A stretch of 64,000 nucleotides of DNA from Hydrogenophaga sp. PAMC20947 (GTDB lineage: Bacteria; Pseudomonadota; Gammaproteobacteria; Burkholderiales; Burkholderiaceae_C): NCBI RefSeq assembly GCF_004795855.1, contig NZ_CP039252.1:2728001-2792000 (forward strand), in the 5' to 3' direction. Shown one piece after another: positions 18,658 through 29,113 of this stretch. A program made the position numbers and the translations under genes. Position 1 is the stretch's first letter. The number at the start of each line of letters is the position of its first letter. The notes under the pieces were generated by a model. That model had not been told where the DNA came from and ran no database searches. It saw nothing but the letters and a program-made list of their open reading frames with translations.

Positions 18658-20733
18658 ATGGAACACAACGCCTGCCCAGAAGCCAGCCCGGCCACAAGCC
18701 AGGAACTCGACCGCCTGGTGGCCATGCGCACCCAAGACCTGCAATCCCAGCTAAAACTGGCCCAACAACGCTTTGACCACGCACCTTGCGGGCATCTGAC
18801 CATGGATGCAGACCTCAAGCTGATCGACATCAACCAGACGCTGCTCGACTGGTTGGGCTACGACCGTGAAACACTCATGAGCACCATGGACGTGGACGCC
18901 TTAACGAGCCTGATCTCGCACGGCGGGATGCAGCCGTCGTTGAGGGATTTGCTCGGATCGGAAGACCTGGCGTCGATAGAGATCGATTTGCTTCACAGCG
19001 ATGGCTATCGATGGCCCGCCTTGCTGTGGTCGACAGCGGTCCGAGATTCCAACGGAAAGCTTTTGCGCTGCAACGCATCCGTTGTACCTCTCACGGAGCA
19101 GCCAGACCGCCCGAAAGAAACGCAGAGAGATGACGGGCTGCTTCAGAGCTTCACCGACCACCTGACAACACGCCTAGCCTATTACGACAAGGATTTGATT
19201 TGCCGATTCTCGAATGCCGCACACGCTGAGCGATACGGAAGGCGTTCCGGCGAACTCATTGGCACGCATCTGAGCGACGTTGTATTGCCGGAACTGATGC
19301 CCGAGATCTTGCCCCACGTGGCAGAGACACTAAGTGGGAAGCTCCAAGTGTTTGAGACCCAGCGTGAGAACAAGGACGGGAGTTGCAGCGCATTTGAAAT
19401 CCGCTACATCCCGGACTTTCAAGGCGACTCGGTCGAGGGCATCTTCATCGAAGTGCGAGACGTCACCGAACACCGCCGCACCGAAGAGTTTGTTCTGGAG
19501 GCCAACCGCGATCTGGAAGAACGGGTTCGTGAACGCAGCGCCGAGCTCTTTCAGAGTGAGCAGCGGTACCGGCTGATGGTGGACGCCATCCAGGACCACT
19601 GCATCTACTTTGTAGACGAAGGTGGTGCGGTGACCGAATGGACCGAAAGCGCACAGCGCCTGCATGGCCACACCCGCCTGCAGATGCTGGGGCGCCCCTA
19701 CCAAAACCTGTTGGCCACGGGCAACGCCGGGGAAGACGAGGTCGATCCCGCCCAAGTGCTTCGCCTGGCCAAGACCCACGGTCAATGGGAAACACGCGGT
19801 TGGCGCCTGCGCGACGATGGCTCGCGCTTTTGGGCACACACGGTGTTGACGGCCTTGCGCAATGAAACCGGTGAGTTGCAAGGCCTGTCGGCCATCACAC
19901 GCGACATGACGGCGGCGAAGAGCCTGGAGGACGTCATGAACGACCTCAACAAAGAGCTGGAAAAGCGGGTGGCCGAGCGCACGCAGCAGCTGGTTGCCGC
20001 CAACAAAGATCTGGACGTGTTTTCGCACATGGTGTCTCACGACCTCCGCGCGCCTTTGCGCCACATTTCCAGCTTTGTGAGCCTGCTCCAGGAGCAACTC
20101 GGGGAGACTTCCGACCGGCTCACCCTGCAGTACCTGAGTTCCACCGCCAAAGCCAGCAAGCGCATGAGCCACATGATCGAGGGCTTGCTGGAATACGCAC
20201 GCCTGGGCCGGGTCAGCATCGAAACCCAGCCCGTGCCGCTGGCCCCCTTGCTGGATGGCGTCATCGCACACTTGAAGGTGGAAAATCCCGACCGTGCCAT
20301 CGAATGGGTCATCGAAGAAGACCTGCCTGTGGTACGGGGCGACGCCATGCTGCTGGCACAGGCTTGGGGCAACCTGCTCAGCAACTCAGTCAAATACACC
20401 CGAACCCGCGAACAGGCTCGCATCGAGGTGGGCTGGAAAGTCAATCCGGTGGGCGGGCGGACCTTCTTCGTGCATGACAACGGTGTCGGATTTGATCTGG
20501 AAAAAGCGCACAACCTGTTTGTCATGTTCCAGCGTCAACACCACTCCATGGACTTCGAGGGCACTGGCACCGGACTCGCGCTGTCCCAGCGCATCATTGA
20601 GCGCCACAGCGGACGCATCTGGGCCGAGACCTCGCCTGGAGAAGGCTGCACCTTCTTTTTCACCTTGCCTTTTGAAGGGCTGGAACCCGAGCTGGACTTC
20701 CCGCTTTCGTCCATGGCAGAGCTTTCGCTGTAA
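18658..20733 (+). CDS. Soluble three-PAS sensor histidine kinase (Cph1-like kinase core)
   Basis: Cytoplasmic two-component sensor with no membrane span. Domains over 691 residues: three PAS modules (about 35-148, 160-285 and 305-430), with a short coiled coil (LEERVRERSAELF) between the second and third. A second coiled coil (LEKRVAERTQQL) leads into HisKA with the phosphorylated His in VSHDLRAPLRHI (about residue 461). The ATPase domain has N box NLLSNSVKYT, G1 DNGVGFD and G2 GTGTGLAL. The DLRAPLRH form is typical of phytochrome-related kinases, but the GAF and PHY domains are missing. Start chosen at ATG 18658 with GGAG upstream; the frame opens earlier but would cross the metK terminator. 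No response regulator is adjacent, so it is an orphan kinase of unknown signal. Confidence 0.85.
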   Translation: MEHNACPEASPATSQELDRLVAMRTQDLQSQLKLAQQRFDHAPCGHLTMDADLKLIDINQTLLDWLGYDRETLMSTMDVDALTSLISHGGMQPSLRDLLGSEDLASIEIDLLHSDGYRWPALLWSTAVRDSNGKLLRCNASVVPLTEQPDRPKETQRDDGLLQSFTDHLTTRLAYYDKDLICRFSNAAHAERYGRRSGELIGTHLSDVVLPELMPEILPHVAETLSGKLQVFETQRENKDGSCSAFEIRYIPDFQGDSVEGIFIEVRDVTEHRRTEEFVLEANRDLEERVRERSAELFQSEQRYRLMVDAIQDHCIYFVDEGGAVTEWTESAQRLHGHTRLQMLGRPYQNLLATGNAGEDEVDPAQVLRLAKTHGQWETRGWRLRDDGSRFWAHTVLTALRNETGELQGLSAITRDMTAAKSLEDVMNDLNKELEKRVAERTQQLVAANKDLDVFSHMVSHDLRAPLRHISSFVSLLQEQLGETSDRLTLQYLSSTAKASKRMSHMIEGLLEYARLGRVSIETQPVPLAPLLDGVIAHLKVENPDRAIEWVIEEDLPVVRGDAMLLAQAWGNLLSNSVKYTRTREQARIEVGWKVNPVGGRTFFVHDNGVGFDLEKAHNLFVMFQRQHHSMDFEGTGTGLALSQRIIERHSGRIWAETSPGEGCTFFFTLPFEGLEPELDFPLSSMAELSL

Positions 20734-20908
20734 ATCCCTTCGGCGCATGAACACGGCGATCACAAAACGGTCCAGATAGAAGGCCAGAGCGAGGCGATTT
20801 GCATGCCCATTTCGCTGTTGCGTTAGAGTCAAGCGCCGGACCCCTTTTTTAGAGGGTAAGACCGCGCGTCAGCTGCGCCTGCATGGGGTCCGGACGGGCC
20901 CAAAGCCC

Positions 20909-21712
20909 ATGAATTCGACCGACCGCCCTGCCCCACCTCATCCTCTTTTTTCCTTGAAGAACCAGGTGGCTCTGGTCACGGGTGCCTCGCGAGGACTGGG
21001 GTTCGAAATGGCGCGTGCGCTGGCCAACCATGGCGCACAAGTATGGCTGGGTGGACGGGATCTCGACGCCCTGCAGGCCGCCGCAGAATGCATCCAGGAA
21101 CACTGCCGGGTCCACGGGGGCTCTGTGCACCCTCTGCCGGTGGACCTCACCGACCCCGGGCTCAGCAGCGCAGCTTTGGAAACCCTGCTCAAACAAAGCG
21201 GTCGCCTGGACATCCTGATCAACAACGCAGGGCAACGGCGCCGGGAGCCGCTTGAGCAACTGCCCTCGGCCGCATTGCGCGAGCTGCTGGAAACCAACCT
21301 GATTGCCGCCTGGCACCTGTGCCGGGAAGCGGCTCGGCCCATGCGGGCGCAAGGAAGTGGCTGCATCATCAACATCACATCCATCGCCGGCCCCATCGCA
21401 CGAGCCGGAGACGCTGCCTACACCACCAGCAAGGGCGCGCTCGACGCCATGACCCGCGCGCTCGCTGCCGAGTTGGGTCCAGATGGCATCCGTGTCAACG
21501 CCATAGCGCCCGGCTTCTTCAGCACCGAAGCGAATGCCAACATGGTGTCCGATCCTCAAATCCAGTCCTGGCTGGACAAACGCACCTCGTTGGGGCGCTG
21601 GGGCCAACCGCACGAAGTGGCCGGCGCCGCCGTCTTTCTGGCCAGCGGCGCAGCCACCTACATCACCGGGCAGACGCTCACGATCGATGGGGGCTTCCTG
21701 TCCCACTTCTGA
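20909..21712 (+). CDS. SDR-family oxidoreductase (gluconate 5-dehydrogenase-like)
   Basis: Short-chain dehydrogenase/reductase of the classical type. The cofactor loop TGASRGLG, the NNAG motif (LINNAGQRRRE), the catalytic Ser in INITSIAG and the YxxxK pair in AYTTSKGAL are present, with the C-terminal TIDGGFLSHF. The R/D pattern after the second strand (LGGRDLD) suggests NADP(H). Overall layout resembles gluconate 5-dehydrogenases and 3-oxoacyl-ACP reductase-like SDRs; the substrate cannot be assigned. It stands alone between the kinase gene and groES with about 175 bp on its 5' side. Confidence 0.8.
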   Translation: MNSTDRPAPPHPLFSLKNQVALVTGASRGLGFEMARALANHGAQVWLGGRDLDALQAAAECIQEHCRVHGGSVHPLPVDLTDPGLSSAALETLLKQSGRLDILINNAGQRRREPLEQLPSAALRELLETNLIAAWHLCREAARPMRAQGSGCIINITSIAGPIARAGDAAYTTSKGALDAMTRALAAELGPDGIRVNAIAPGFFSTEANANMVSDPQIQSWLDKRTSLGRWGQPHEVAGAAVFLASGAATYITGQTLTIDGGFLSHF

Positions 21713-21795
21713 GCGATGCAGACATTTTTGGCCAGTTTGGCCCTGATCCGGCCGCGCCAGAACACCCAAAATGCCATGAATTGCACCCATGGCTC

Positions 21796-21824
21796 TTGAA
21801 AACCCCTTGGGTCGCCCTTATCAT
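21796..21824 (+). promoter_or_regulatory. groESL promoter
   Basis: TTGAAA (21796-21801) and TATCAT (21819-21824) with a 17-bp spacer. The same bases read as CTTGAAA followed 13 bp later by CCCTTATC, which partly resembles a sigma32 heat-shock promoter. The CIRCE operator begins at the last base of the -10 box. Confidence 0.65.
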
Positions 21825-21850
21825 TAGCACTCGTTGGTGATGAGTGCTAA
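21824..21850 (+). promoter_or_regulatory. CIRCE operator (HrcA binding site)
   Basis: Perfect match to the 27-bp CIRCE palindrome: TTAGCACTC, nine bases, GAGTGCTAA. Located 105 bp before groES and overlapping the likely transcription start. HrcA bound here represses groESL until heat stress removes it (known for the element). Confidence 0.97.
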
Positions 21851-21954
21851 CACCCTTCACCACTTCGATCTGCAGACGGCGACGCAAACTTCTTTGGATG
21901 CGGCGCCCTGTTGTTTGACCTTGTTTTTTTTACTGTTCTATCTCAGGAGATCCC

Positions 21955-22248
21955 ATGAACCTTCGTCCTCTCGCCGACCGCGTGATCGTCAAGCGTATTG
22001 ACAGCGAAACCAAGACCGCCTCTGGCATCTTTATCCCTGACGCAGCCGCTGAAAAACCAGACCAGGGCGAAGTCCTGGCCGTGGGCCCAGGCAAGAAAAA
22101 CGACAAAGGCGACTTGTTGCCCATGAACGTCAAGGTCGGTGACCGCGTTTTGTTCGGCAAGTACAGCGGCCAAACGGTCAAAGTGGCCGGTGATGAGCTG
22201 TTGGTCATGAAAGAAGACGACCTGTTCGCAGTCGTTGAAGGCAAGTAA
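21955..22248 (+). CDS. groES: Co-chaperonin GroES
   Basis: Heptameric lid of the GroEL folding chamber. The 97-residue product begins [16 protein letters not shown] and contains the mobile-loop region [19 protein letters not shown] and the roof-hairpin/core segment [19 protein letters not shown] lies 7 bp upstream of the ATG. First gene of the CIRCE-controlled groESL operon; 79 bp separate it from groEL. Confidence 0.98.
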   Translation: MNLRPLADRVIVKRIDSETKTASGIFIPDAAAEKPDQGEVLAVGPGKKNDKGDLLPMNVKVGDRVLFGKYSGQTVKVAGDELLVMKEDDLFAVVEGK

Positions 22249-22309
22249 TTTGCTGAACTGGCGAGTTGGAGCGCAAAGCGCCCAACTGCCTTGTTTGGTA
22301 ATTTTTTAA

Positions 22310-23974
<1,665 letters not shown>

Positions 23975-24103
23975 TTGCGCCTTGCCTGAGACGCCATGCC
24001 GGCGTTGCAGGGGTTTGCCGTGGCGGTGCCACTGTCTGCTCCCTTGCACCTTGGCTTGGCGCCTCATGCTGCGGCGGAATGCCTTCAGGTGTTCCGACCG
24101 AAA

Positions 24104-24149
24104 CCAAAGAAAAAGCCCCGCGAGTAAGCTCGCGGGGCTTTTTCTTTGG
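24104..24149 (+). terminator. Strong bidirectional terminator after groEL
   Basis: A perfect 21-bp inverted repeat (24104-24124 with 24129-24149; core GCCCCGCGAG/CTCGCGGGGC) with a 4-nt TAAG loop and A/T-rich ends on both sides. It lies 130 bp after the groEL stop. Confidence 0.93.
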
Positions 24150-24365
24150 GCGTTCGACATTTGGTCAACATCGCTCATGGTTTGAACGCGCGCCTTTTCG
24201 CAGCTCGCCATCAACACAGTCTCAGCAACCCTTCTATCGCATTTTTTGACAACGGCCGCCTGATCAATATCGGCCTTGCTTGGTGGGGAACACTCTAAGA
24301 TCTCGCTGCACAAGGCCGTATCCCTTTTTGCACCACCTCAACCAAATGCACCAAACTCAAACTCC
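24150..24365. other. Intergenic region upstream of the C13 peptidase gene
   Basis: No gene recognised. The stretch between the groEL terminator and the ATG at 24366 contains no clear promoter pair. The frame used by the peptidase gene is closed by a TAA at 24296. Confidence 0.4.
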
Positions 24366-24505
24366 ATGGAATTCGACACCGATCAAGCAGCGGACGACCC
24401 ATTAAAGGAAGTTGCCTTGCCCTCGTCCGGGCTCAGGGAAAAAGCAGGAACACGCCCAATAGGTGGCGCAACTGGGCGCAGCAAGGCCTTCGTGCTGGCT
24501 TCTGT

Positions 24506-25873
24506 TTGCGCTTGGGCGAGCTGCCTCTTCGAGTGCCCCCAGCGTGGATGCTGTGCGCTTTCGCGCTGTATTGCGCCATCGATCTGGGGACCAGCCGACT
24601 GGCGTACCCCGGCGAGGCCGTGTTTTCTTTGTGGGGCTGGTTGTACGACTGGGCCGGTGTCGGCATCTGGCTGCTGGCACTGGGTTGGTGGTTTGCCCTG
24701 GGGGCCTCACACAAGCAACACCCCACTCCGGTGGCAGCATGGCTGACCCTTTCTTGGGTCGCGGTCATTCCCATGCAACTGGTGGGCGGGGCAATCACCC
24801 TGTGGGCCATGTCCGGCCACTACCCTGCGGCGTTGAACAGCGAAGAGGGTCGCTGGATGGTCTACGGCGCACTGGTCTCTTGGTCGGCGCTGACCAACTG
24901 GCGGATCGCTCAAGCGCTCATGAAACACCAAGGGCTGAAGGCCGCATTGGTGATCTCTGCTGTGGCCATCGGCATTCTGAGTTCTTTTTGGTTGCGCAGC
25001 TCGGCCTGGGAAGCCCAACACGCATCCAACCCCAACAAGCCCATCCTGGAGCTCAGCCAGGCGGTGTTTGAGGGCCAGCAAGCCCTGTTCCAATCCCAGA
25101 CCGATGCTGTTTTGCCTTCGGATGGAGACACCCCCCAAGTCTACGCACTGATCTATGCACCCTATGAACAAGATGTGTTCTTGCGCGAGAGCAAGATGGT
25201 GGGTGGCGTATTGGCCTCGCGCTTTGGCACCGAGGGCCGAACCCTCACACTGGTCAACCACCCTCAAGCCACGAAGACCCAGCCTTGGGCAACGCCCGCC
25301 AACCTTGAGCGGGCGGTGACTGCCCTCGCGGACAAGATGAATCGGGACCGCGATGTGCTGGTGATGTACCTCACCTCACACGGGGGAAAAGACCACCGCC
25401 TGGCTTCCAGTCACTGGCCATTGAGCGTGCCCGAACTCACCGCGGAGGCGGTTCGGAAAATGCTCGACAAGGCCGGCATTCTTTACCGTGTGGTGGGCGT
25501 ATCGGCTTGTTATTCGGGTGGCTGGATCGATCCCTTGAAGGAAGCGCACACCTTGGTGATGACCGCTGCCGACAAAGACCACACCTCTTACGGCTGCGGG
25601 GCTTTGTCTGAGCTCACGTTCTTTGGCCGCGCCATGTTCGATGAAGCCTTGCGCAGCACACGCTCATTTGAACAAGCCTTTTCCGACGCCGTTCCGCGCA
25701 TTCGGCAGCGTGAAACCGACGCGGGCAAGGACGACGGCTTCTCCAACCCACAAATCGCTGTGGGCGCGGCCTTTCGAGCCCACTGGGCCACCCAGGTGCA
25801 GGGGGCGCTGGACAAGGCACCTGCAGGAGCGCAGAAAACGGTGGGTGCAAGGGTGGTCAACCCTTCGAATTGA
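24506..25873 (+). CDS. C13-family (legumain/caspase-like) membrane peptidase, 5' end uncertain
   Basis: Putative cysteine peptidase. The N-terminal part has about four membrane segments (about residues 15-30, 50-65, 77-103, 147-165). The C-terminal soluble domain carries the C13 catalytic pair: His in LTSHGGKDH and Cys in VVGVSACYSGGW, with VYALIYAPYEQDVF at its start. Substrate unknown. The frame has no ATG before residue 15; this annotation begins at a TTG. In-frame sequence upstream of the TTG (RNWAQQGLRAGF) also reads like family sequence, as far as I can recall the family, while an ATG at 24366 starts a plausible N terminus in another frame. A one-base slip in the A5 run near 24439-24443 would join them, so the gene may carry a frameshift or sequencing error. 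It stands alone, convergent with tal. Confidence 0.75.
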   Translation: MRLGELPLRVPPAWMLCAFALYCAIDLGTSRLAYPGEAVFSLWGWLYDWAGVGIWLLALGWWFALGASHKQHPTPVAAWLTLSWVAVIPMQLVGGAITLWAMSGHYPAALNSEEGRWMVYGALVSWSALTNWRIAQALMKHQGLKAALVISAVAIGILSSFWLRSSAWEAQHASNPNKPILELSQAVFEGQQALFQSQTDAVLPSDGDTPQVYALIYAPYEQDVFLRESKMVGGVLASRFGTEGRTLTLVNHPQATKTQPWATPANLERAVTALADKMNRDRDVLVMYLTSHGGKDHRLASSHWPLSVPELTAEAVRKMLDKAGILYRVVGVSACYSGGWIDPLKEAHTLVMTAADKDHTSYGCGALSELTFFGRAMFDEALRSTRSFEQAFSDAVPRIRQRETDAGKDDGFSNPQIAVGAAFRAHWATQVQGALDKAPAGAQKTVGARVVNPSN

Positions 25874-25910
25874 GGGGCTCGAGGTACCTGCCGGTCTTCG
25901 CACGACACAT

Positions 25911-25944
25911 CTCAAAGAAAAACGGCACCCATCGGGTGCCGTTT
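25911..25944 (-). terminator. Terminator of the transaldolase gene
   Basis: An 11-bp perfect stem (25920-25930 with 25934-25944, core ACGGCACCC/GGGTGCCGT) with an ATC loop. Read on the minus strand it is followed by a T-rich tract. It lies 26 bp after the tal stop and could also slow plus-strand transcription of the peptidase gene. Confidence 0.85.
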
Positions 25945-25970
25945 GATCCTCATCCCGCAACAAACCAGGG

Positions 25971-26912
25971 TCAGCCCATCATGCCTTCGAGCTTGATGGT
26001 GTCCGCCACGAAAGCCCTAATGCCTTCTGCCAGCTTTTCGGTAGCCATGGCATCTTCGTTCATGGCGAACCGGAAACTGGCTTCGTCGTGGGTGACAACC
26101 GGAATGTCCATGGCTTTGGCCGCGGTCGCATCCAGCGCCGGTGGCAAAGGTGCCTCGGTGCCAGCCAGCTTGCCCAGCAGGTCAGGGCTGATGGTCAGGA
26201 GATCACAGCCGGCGAGCGCCGTGATCTGGCCCACATTGCGGAAACTCGCGCCCATCACTTCGGTGGCGATACCGTGCTTCTTGTAGAAGTTGTAGATCGA
26301 ACGCACCGACTGCACGCCCGGGTCGTTGGCTTCGGCCATGGCGGCCTCGTCCCATGAGGCACCTGCGGTTTTCTTGTACCAGTCGTAAATGCGCCCCACA
26401 AACGGCGAGATCAACTGCACCTTGGCCTGACCACAGGCCACGGCCTGGGCGAACGAAAACAGCAAAGTCAAATTGGTGTGGATGCCATCGCGCTCCAATT
26501 GGGCTGCTGCCTGAATGCCCTCCCAGGTAGAGGCCATCTTGATCAAAACGCGGTCAACATGTACGCCCTCGCCCTGGTACAGCTCGATGATGCGACGGGC
26601 GCGGATCACCGTGGCTTCGGCGTCAAAGCTCAAACGCGCGTCCACTTCGGTGGAAACACGGCCCGGTATGTGCTTCAAGATTTCACAACCGAAACGCACC
26701 AGCAAACGGTTCATGATCTCGTCCTTACCCTCGGCGCCGTATTTGGCCACGGCCTCCTGCAACAAGGGCGCGTATTCCGGCTTTTGCACGGCTTTCAAGA
26801 TCAGCGACGGATTGGTCGTTGCATCCTGCGGCGCATAGGCCGCAAGTTGATTGAAATCGCCGGTATCGGCCACCACCGTGGTGAGTTGTTTGAGTGCGTC
26901 TAACTGGTTCAT
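25971..26912 (-). CDS. tal: Transaldolase
   Basis: Transfers a dihydroxyacetone unit between sugar phosphates in the non-oxidative pentose phosphate pathway. The 313-residue protein is TalB-type, with [12 protein letters not shown] near the N terminus, the Schiff-base lysine in [13 protein letters not shown], and [13 protein letters not shown]. Starts at ATG 26910-26912. It is divergent from a HexR-type regulator, which in other proteobacteria controls central sugar metabolism, with an operator-like palindrome in the 70-bp gap. Confidence 0.96.
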   Translation of the reverse strand: MNQLDALKQLTTVVADTGDFNQLAAYAPQDATTNPSLILKAVQKPEYAPLLQEAVAKYGAEGKDEIMNRLLVRFGCEILKHIPGRVSTEVDARLSFDAEATVIRARRIIELYQGEGVHVDRVLIKMASTWEGIQAAAQLERDGIHTNLTLLFSFAQAVACGQAKVQLISPFVGRIYDWYKKTAGASWDEAAMAEANDPGVQSVRSIYNFYKKHGIATEVMGASFRNVGQITALAGCDLLTISPDLLGKLAGTEAPLPPALDATAAKAMDIPVVTHDEASFRFAMNEDAMATEKLAEGIRAFVADTIKLEGMMG

Positions 26913-26958
26913 GGCTTCGATTGTCCTCTATCAGGGTTACTTCGATATCACTGCCTAC

Positions 26959-26973
26959 TGTAACTGAGTTACC
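26959..26973. promoter_or_regulatory. HexR-type operator candidate between tal and hexR
   Basis: TGTAACTGAGTTACC contains a perfect inverted repeat GTAAC-TGA-GTTAC. It resembles the TGTAAT-N3-ATTACA type site known for HexR. It lies in the 70-bp gap between the divergent tal and hexR starts, placed to control both. Confidence 0.6.
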
Positions 26974-26982
26974 ATCTTTCGC

Positions 26983-27831
26983 ATGTTAGACCGTATCAAA
27001 GCCTCCCTGCCCTCGCTGGCCCCCGCCGAACAGCGTGTGGGCAAATTGGTCCTGCTGGATCCCCGCAGCTTCGCCAATTTGCCGGTGTCAGAGCTGGCTG
27101 AGCGCTCCCACGTCAGCAAGCCCACCGTGGTGCGGTTTTGTCGCAGCATGGGCTACGACGGCCTGTCCGATTTCAAACTCAAACTGGCCGGTACGGTGAG
27201 CGAAGGCGTGCCTTTCATCCACCGCAGTGTGGACGCTGACGACAAAGTGGGCGATGTGCTGGTCAAGGTGATCGACAACACCGTGGCCGCTTTTCTGAAG
27301 TACCGCAACGACGCATCGAGCCATGCGATCGAAAAGGCGGTTGATGCGCTGATGAAGACGTATCAAAACCGTGGGCGCATCGAGTTTTACGGGGCCGGCA
27401 ATTCGGGCATCGTGGCCCAGGATGCGCAACACAAATTCTTCCGCCTGGGTATCAATGCCATCGCGTACAGCGACGGCCACATGCAGGTGATGAGCGCCTC
27501 CTTGCTGGGTCCGGGAGACTGCCTGGTCATCGTATCCAACTCAGGGCGCACCCGCGATCTGATGGACGCTGCCGACATTGCGCGCAAACATGGCGCCACC
27601 GTGATCGTCATCACCGCCAGCGGATCGCCCCTGGCTACGGCCGGCCACATCCACCTCTCCGCTGACCACCCCGAAGGCTACGACCGTTACAGCCCGATGA
27701 CGTCGCGGCTCATGCATTTGATGGTGATCGACGTCGTGGCCACTTGCCTGGCGTTGCGCATTGGTGGTACCAAGCTGCAGCCTCTGCTCAAAGAGATGAA
27801 AAACAACTTGCGGAGCAAGCGATATGCGTAA
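26983..27831 (+). CDS. hexR: RpiR-family transcriptional regulator, HexR-like
   Basis: DNA-binding repressor with a sugar-phosphate sensor. The 282 residues contain an N-terminal HTH of the RpiR family (about 1-75; ELAERSHVSKPTVVRFCRSMGYDGLSDFK) and a SIS phosphosugar-binding domain (about 120-260; YGAGNSGIVAQDAQHKF and VIVSNSGRTRDLMDAA). HexR proteins bind 2-keto-3-deoxy-6-phosphogluconate and control Entner-Doudoroff and pentose phosphate genes. The assignment as HexR rather than another RpiR member rests on the divergent tal gene and the operator-like site. Confidence 0.82.
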   Translation: MLDRIKASLPSLAPAEQRVGKLVLLDPRSFANLPVSELAERSHVSKPTVVRFCRSMGYDGLSDFKLKLAGTVSEGVPFIHRSVDADDKVGDVLVKVIDNTVAAFLKYRNDASSHAIEKAVDALMKTYQNRGRIEFYGAGNSGIVAQDAQHKFFRLGINAIAYSDGHMQVMSASLLGPGDCLVIVSNSGRTRDLMDAADIARKHGATVIVITASGSPLATAGHIHLSADHPEGYDRYSPMTSRLMHLMVIDVVATCLALRIGGTKLQPLLKEMKNNLRSKRYA

Positions 27832-27854
27832 CCGTGCGCGCTGCGCACAGGCAA

Positions 27855-27940
27855 CGCATCCCCTGCGCCGCTTGGCGTCTTCCCCCCAATGGGACGGCGC
27901 CTGTGGCCCGGCTGAGCCGGTTCCCCGGCATCCCTGAACC
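27855..27940. repeat. Diverged copy of the GC-rich intergenic repeat (family B)
   Basis: The order of blocks CCCCTGCGCCG, CCCCCAATGGG, TGGCCCGGCTGAGCCGG and TTCCCCGGC matches the family B repeat at 54771-55200 with substitutions. It lies in the 226-bp gap after hexR, in which I see no gene. Confidence 0.5.
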
Positions 27941-28057
27941 AGACACGCGCTCGGGCACCGGACGCACCCAAACTAGAGGGGAAGTCCGCACAGCGCGCCA
28001 GCGGACATTCGGGGAGGGGCGTACGCGTTGTCCGTGCCATAGCCCATATGCCTACTA

Positions 28058-29113
28058 TCAAATGCGCCCTTCCTCCACGGCGTGACACGCCACGCGAACC
28101 CCTTCGATGCTTTGCAACACGGGCCGCTCGTTGCGGCAACGGTCGTTGGCATGGGGGCACCGGGGATTGAAGGCGCAGCCTGTTGGGGGGTCCAGCGGGT
28201 TGGGCACCTCGCCGGAGACGGGTAAACGTGCCCTCCCGGTGTCGTGCATCTTGGGAATTGCGTCCAGCAACATGCGGGTGTAAGGGTGGCGCGGGTGATC
28301 AAAGAGTGCGTGTTTGGGCGCGACTTCCACCAAGCGCCCAAGGTACATCACCCCCACGTGGTCGCTCACATGCCGCACCACCGCCAGGTTGTGGCTGATG
28401 AACAGGTAGGTGAGCCCACGCTCGCGCTGCAAGTCCTTCATAAGGTTCAGCACCTGCGCCTGCACACTCACATCGAGCGCCGAGGTCGGCTCGTCACACA
28501 CCAAAAACTCGGGCTCCGTGGCCAGTGCGCGTGCGATGGAAATGCGCTGGCGCTGCCCGCCGGAGAATTGGTGTGGAAATTTCTTGCGGTCCTGCGGTGA
28601 CAAGCCCACCGAACTCAACAGGGTTTCCACCCGCTGGTGAAGGGCCTGCGCTTCTGTCTCTATGCCGTGTTCGAGCAAGGGCTCTGCGACGATGTCTTCG
28701 ACAGTCCAGCGTGGATTCAGACTCGCAAAAGGATCCTGAAAAATCATCTGGATGCGGCTGCGCAACTCGCGCCCGGCCGGTGTCTTGAATGCCGCATGCG
28801 CATCCTGCCCATCAAACGTCAGGCCTCCACGCGTCGGGTTGTACAAACCCACCAACAAGCGAGCGACCGTGCTCTTGCCGCAACCGGATTCACCGACCAA
28901 CGCCAGCGTCTGCCCGCGCTCAATATCAAAGGAAACGCCATCGACCGCATGCAGCCACTGCCGTGGCCGCCGTTCCAGCACGCGGTTCAACCAAGGGGTT
29001 GAGACGTCAAACGACTTGGCCAGATCGTGGGCACGCACCAGCGGTTCCTGCACCACAGCGGCCTGATGTGAAAAGCTTTGCATCGAATCGTTCACGGCAT
29101 CTGGCTCCCTCAT
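28058..29113 (-). CDS. Oligopeptide/dipeptide ABC transporter ATPase (DppF/OppF-like)
   Basis: One of two ATPases driving a peptide-type ABC importer. The 351-residue protein has Walker A GESGCGKST, Q-loop FQDPFASLNPRW, signature SGGQRQR, Walker B FLVCDEPTSALD and H-loop FISHNLAVV. The C-terminal oligo_HPY region has the cysteine cluster GCAFNPRCPHANDRC, which can carry an Fe-S cluster in this family. Its start overlaps the stop of the partner ATPase (ATGA). Last gene of the operon. Confidence 0.9.
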   Translation of the reverse strand: MREPDAVNDSMQSFSHQAAVVQEPLVRAHDLAKSFDVSTPWLNRVLERRPRQWLHAVDGVSFDIERGQTLALVGESGCGKSTVARLLVGLYNPTRGGLTFDGQDAHAAFKTPAGRELRSRIQMIFQDPFASLNPRWTVEDIVAEPLLEHGIETEAQALHQRVETLLSSVGLSPQDRKKFPHQFSGGQRQRISIARALATEPEFLVCDEPTSALDVSVQAQVLNLMKDLQRERGLTYLFISHNLAVVRHVSDHVGVMYLGRLVEVAPKHALFDHPRHPYTRMLLDAIPKMHDTGRARLPVSGEVPNPLDPPTGCAFNPRCPHANDRCRNERPVLQSIEGVRVACHAVEEGRI

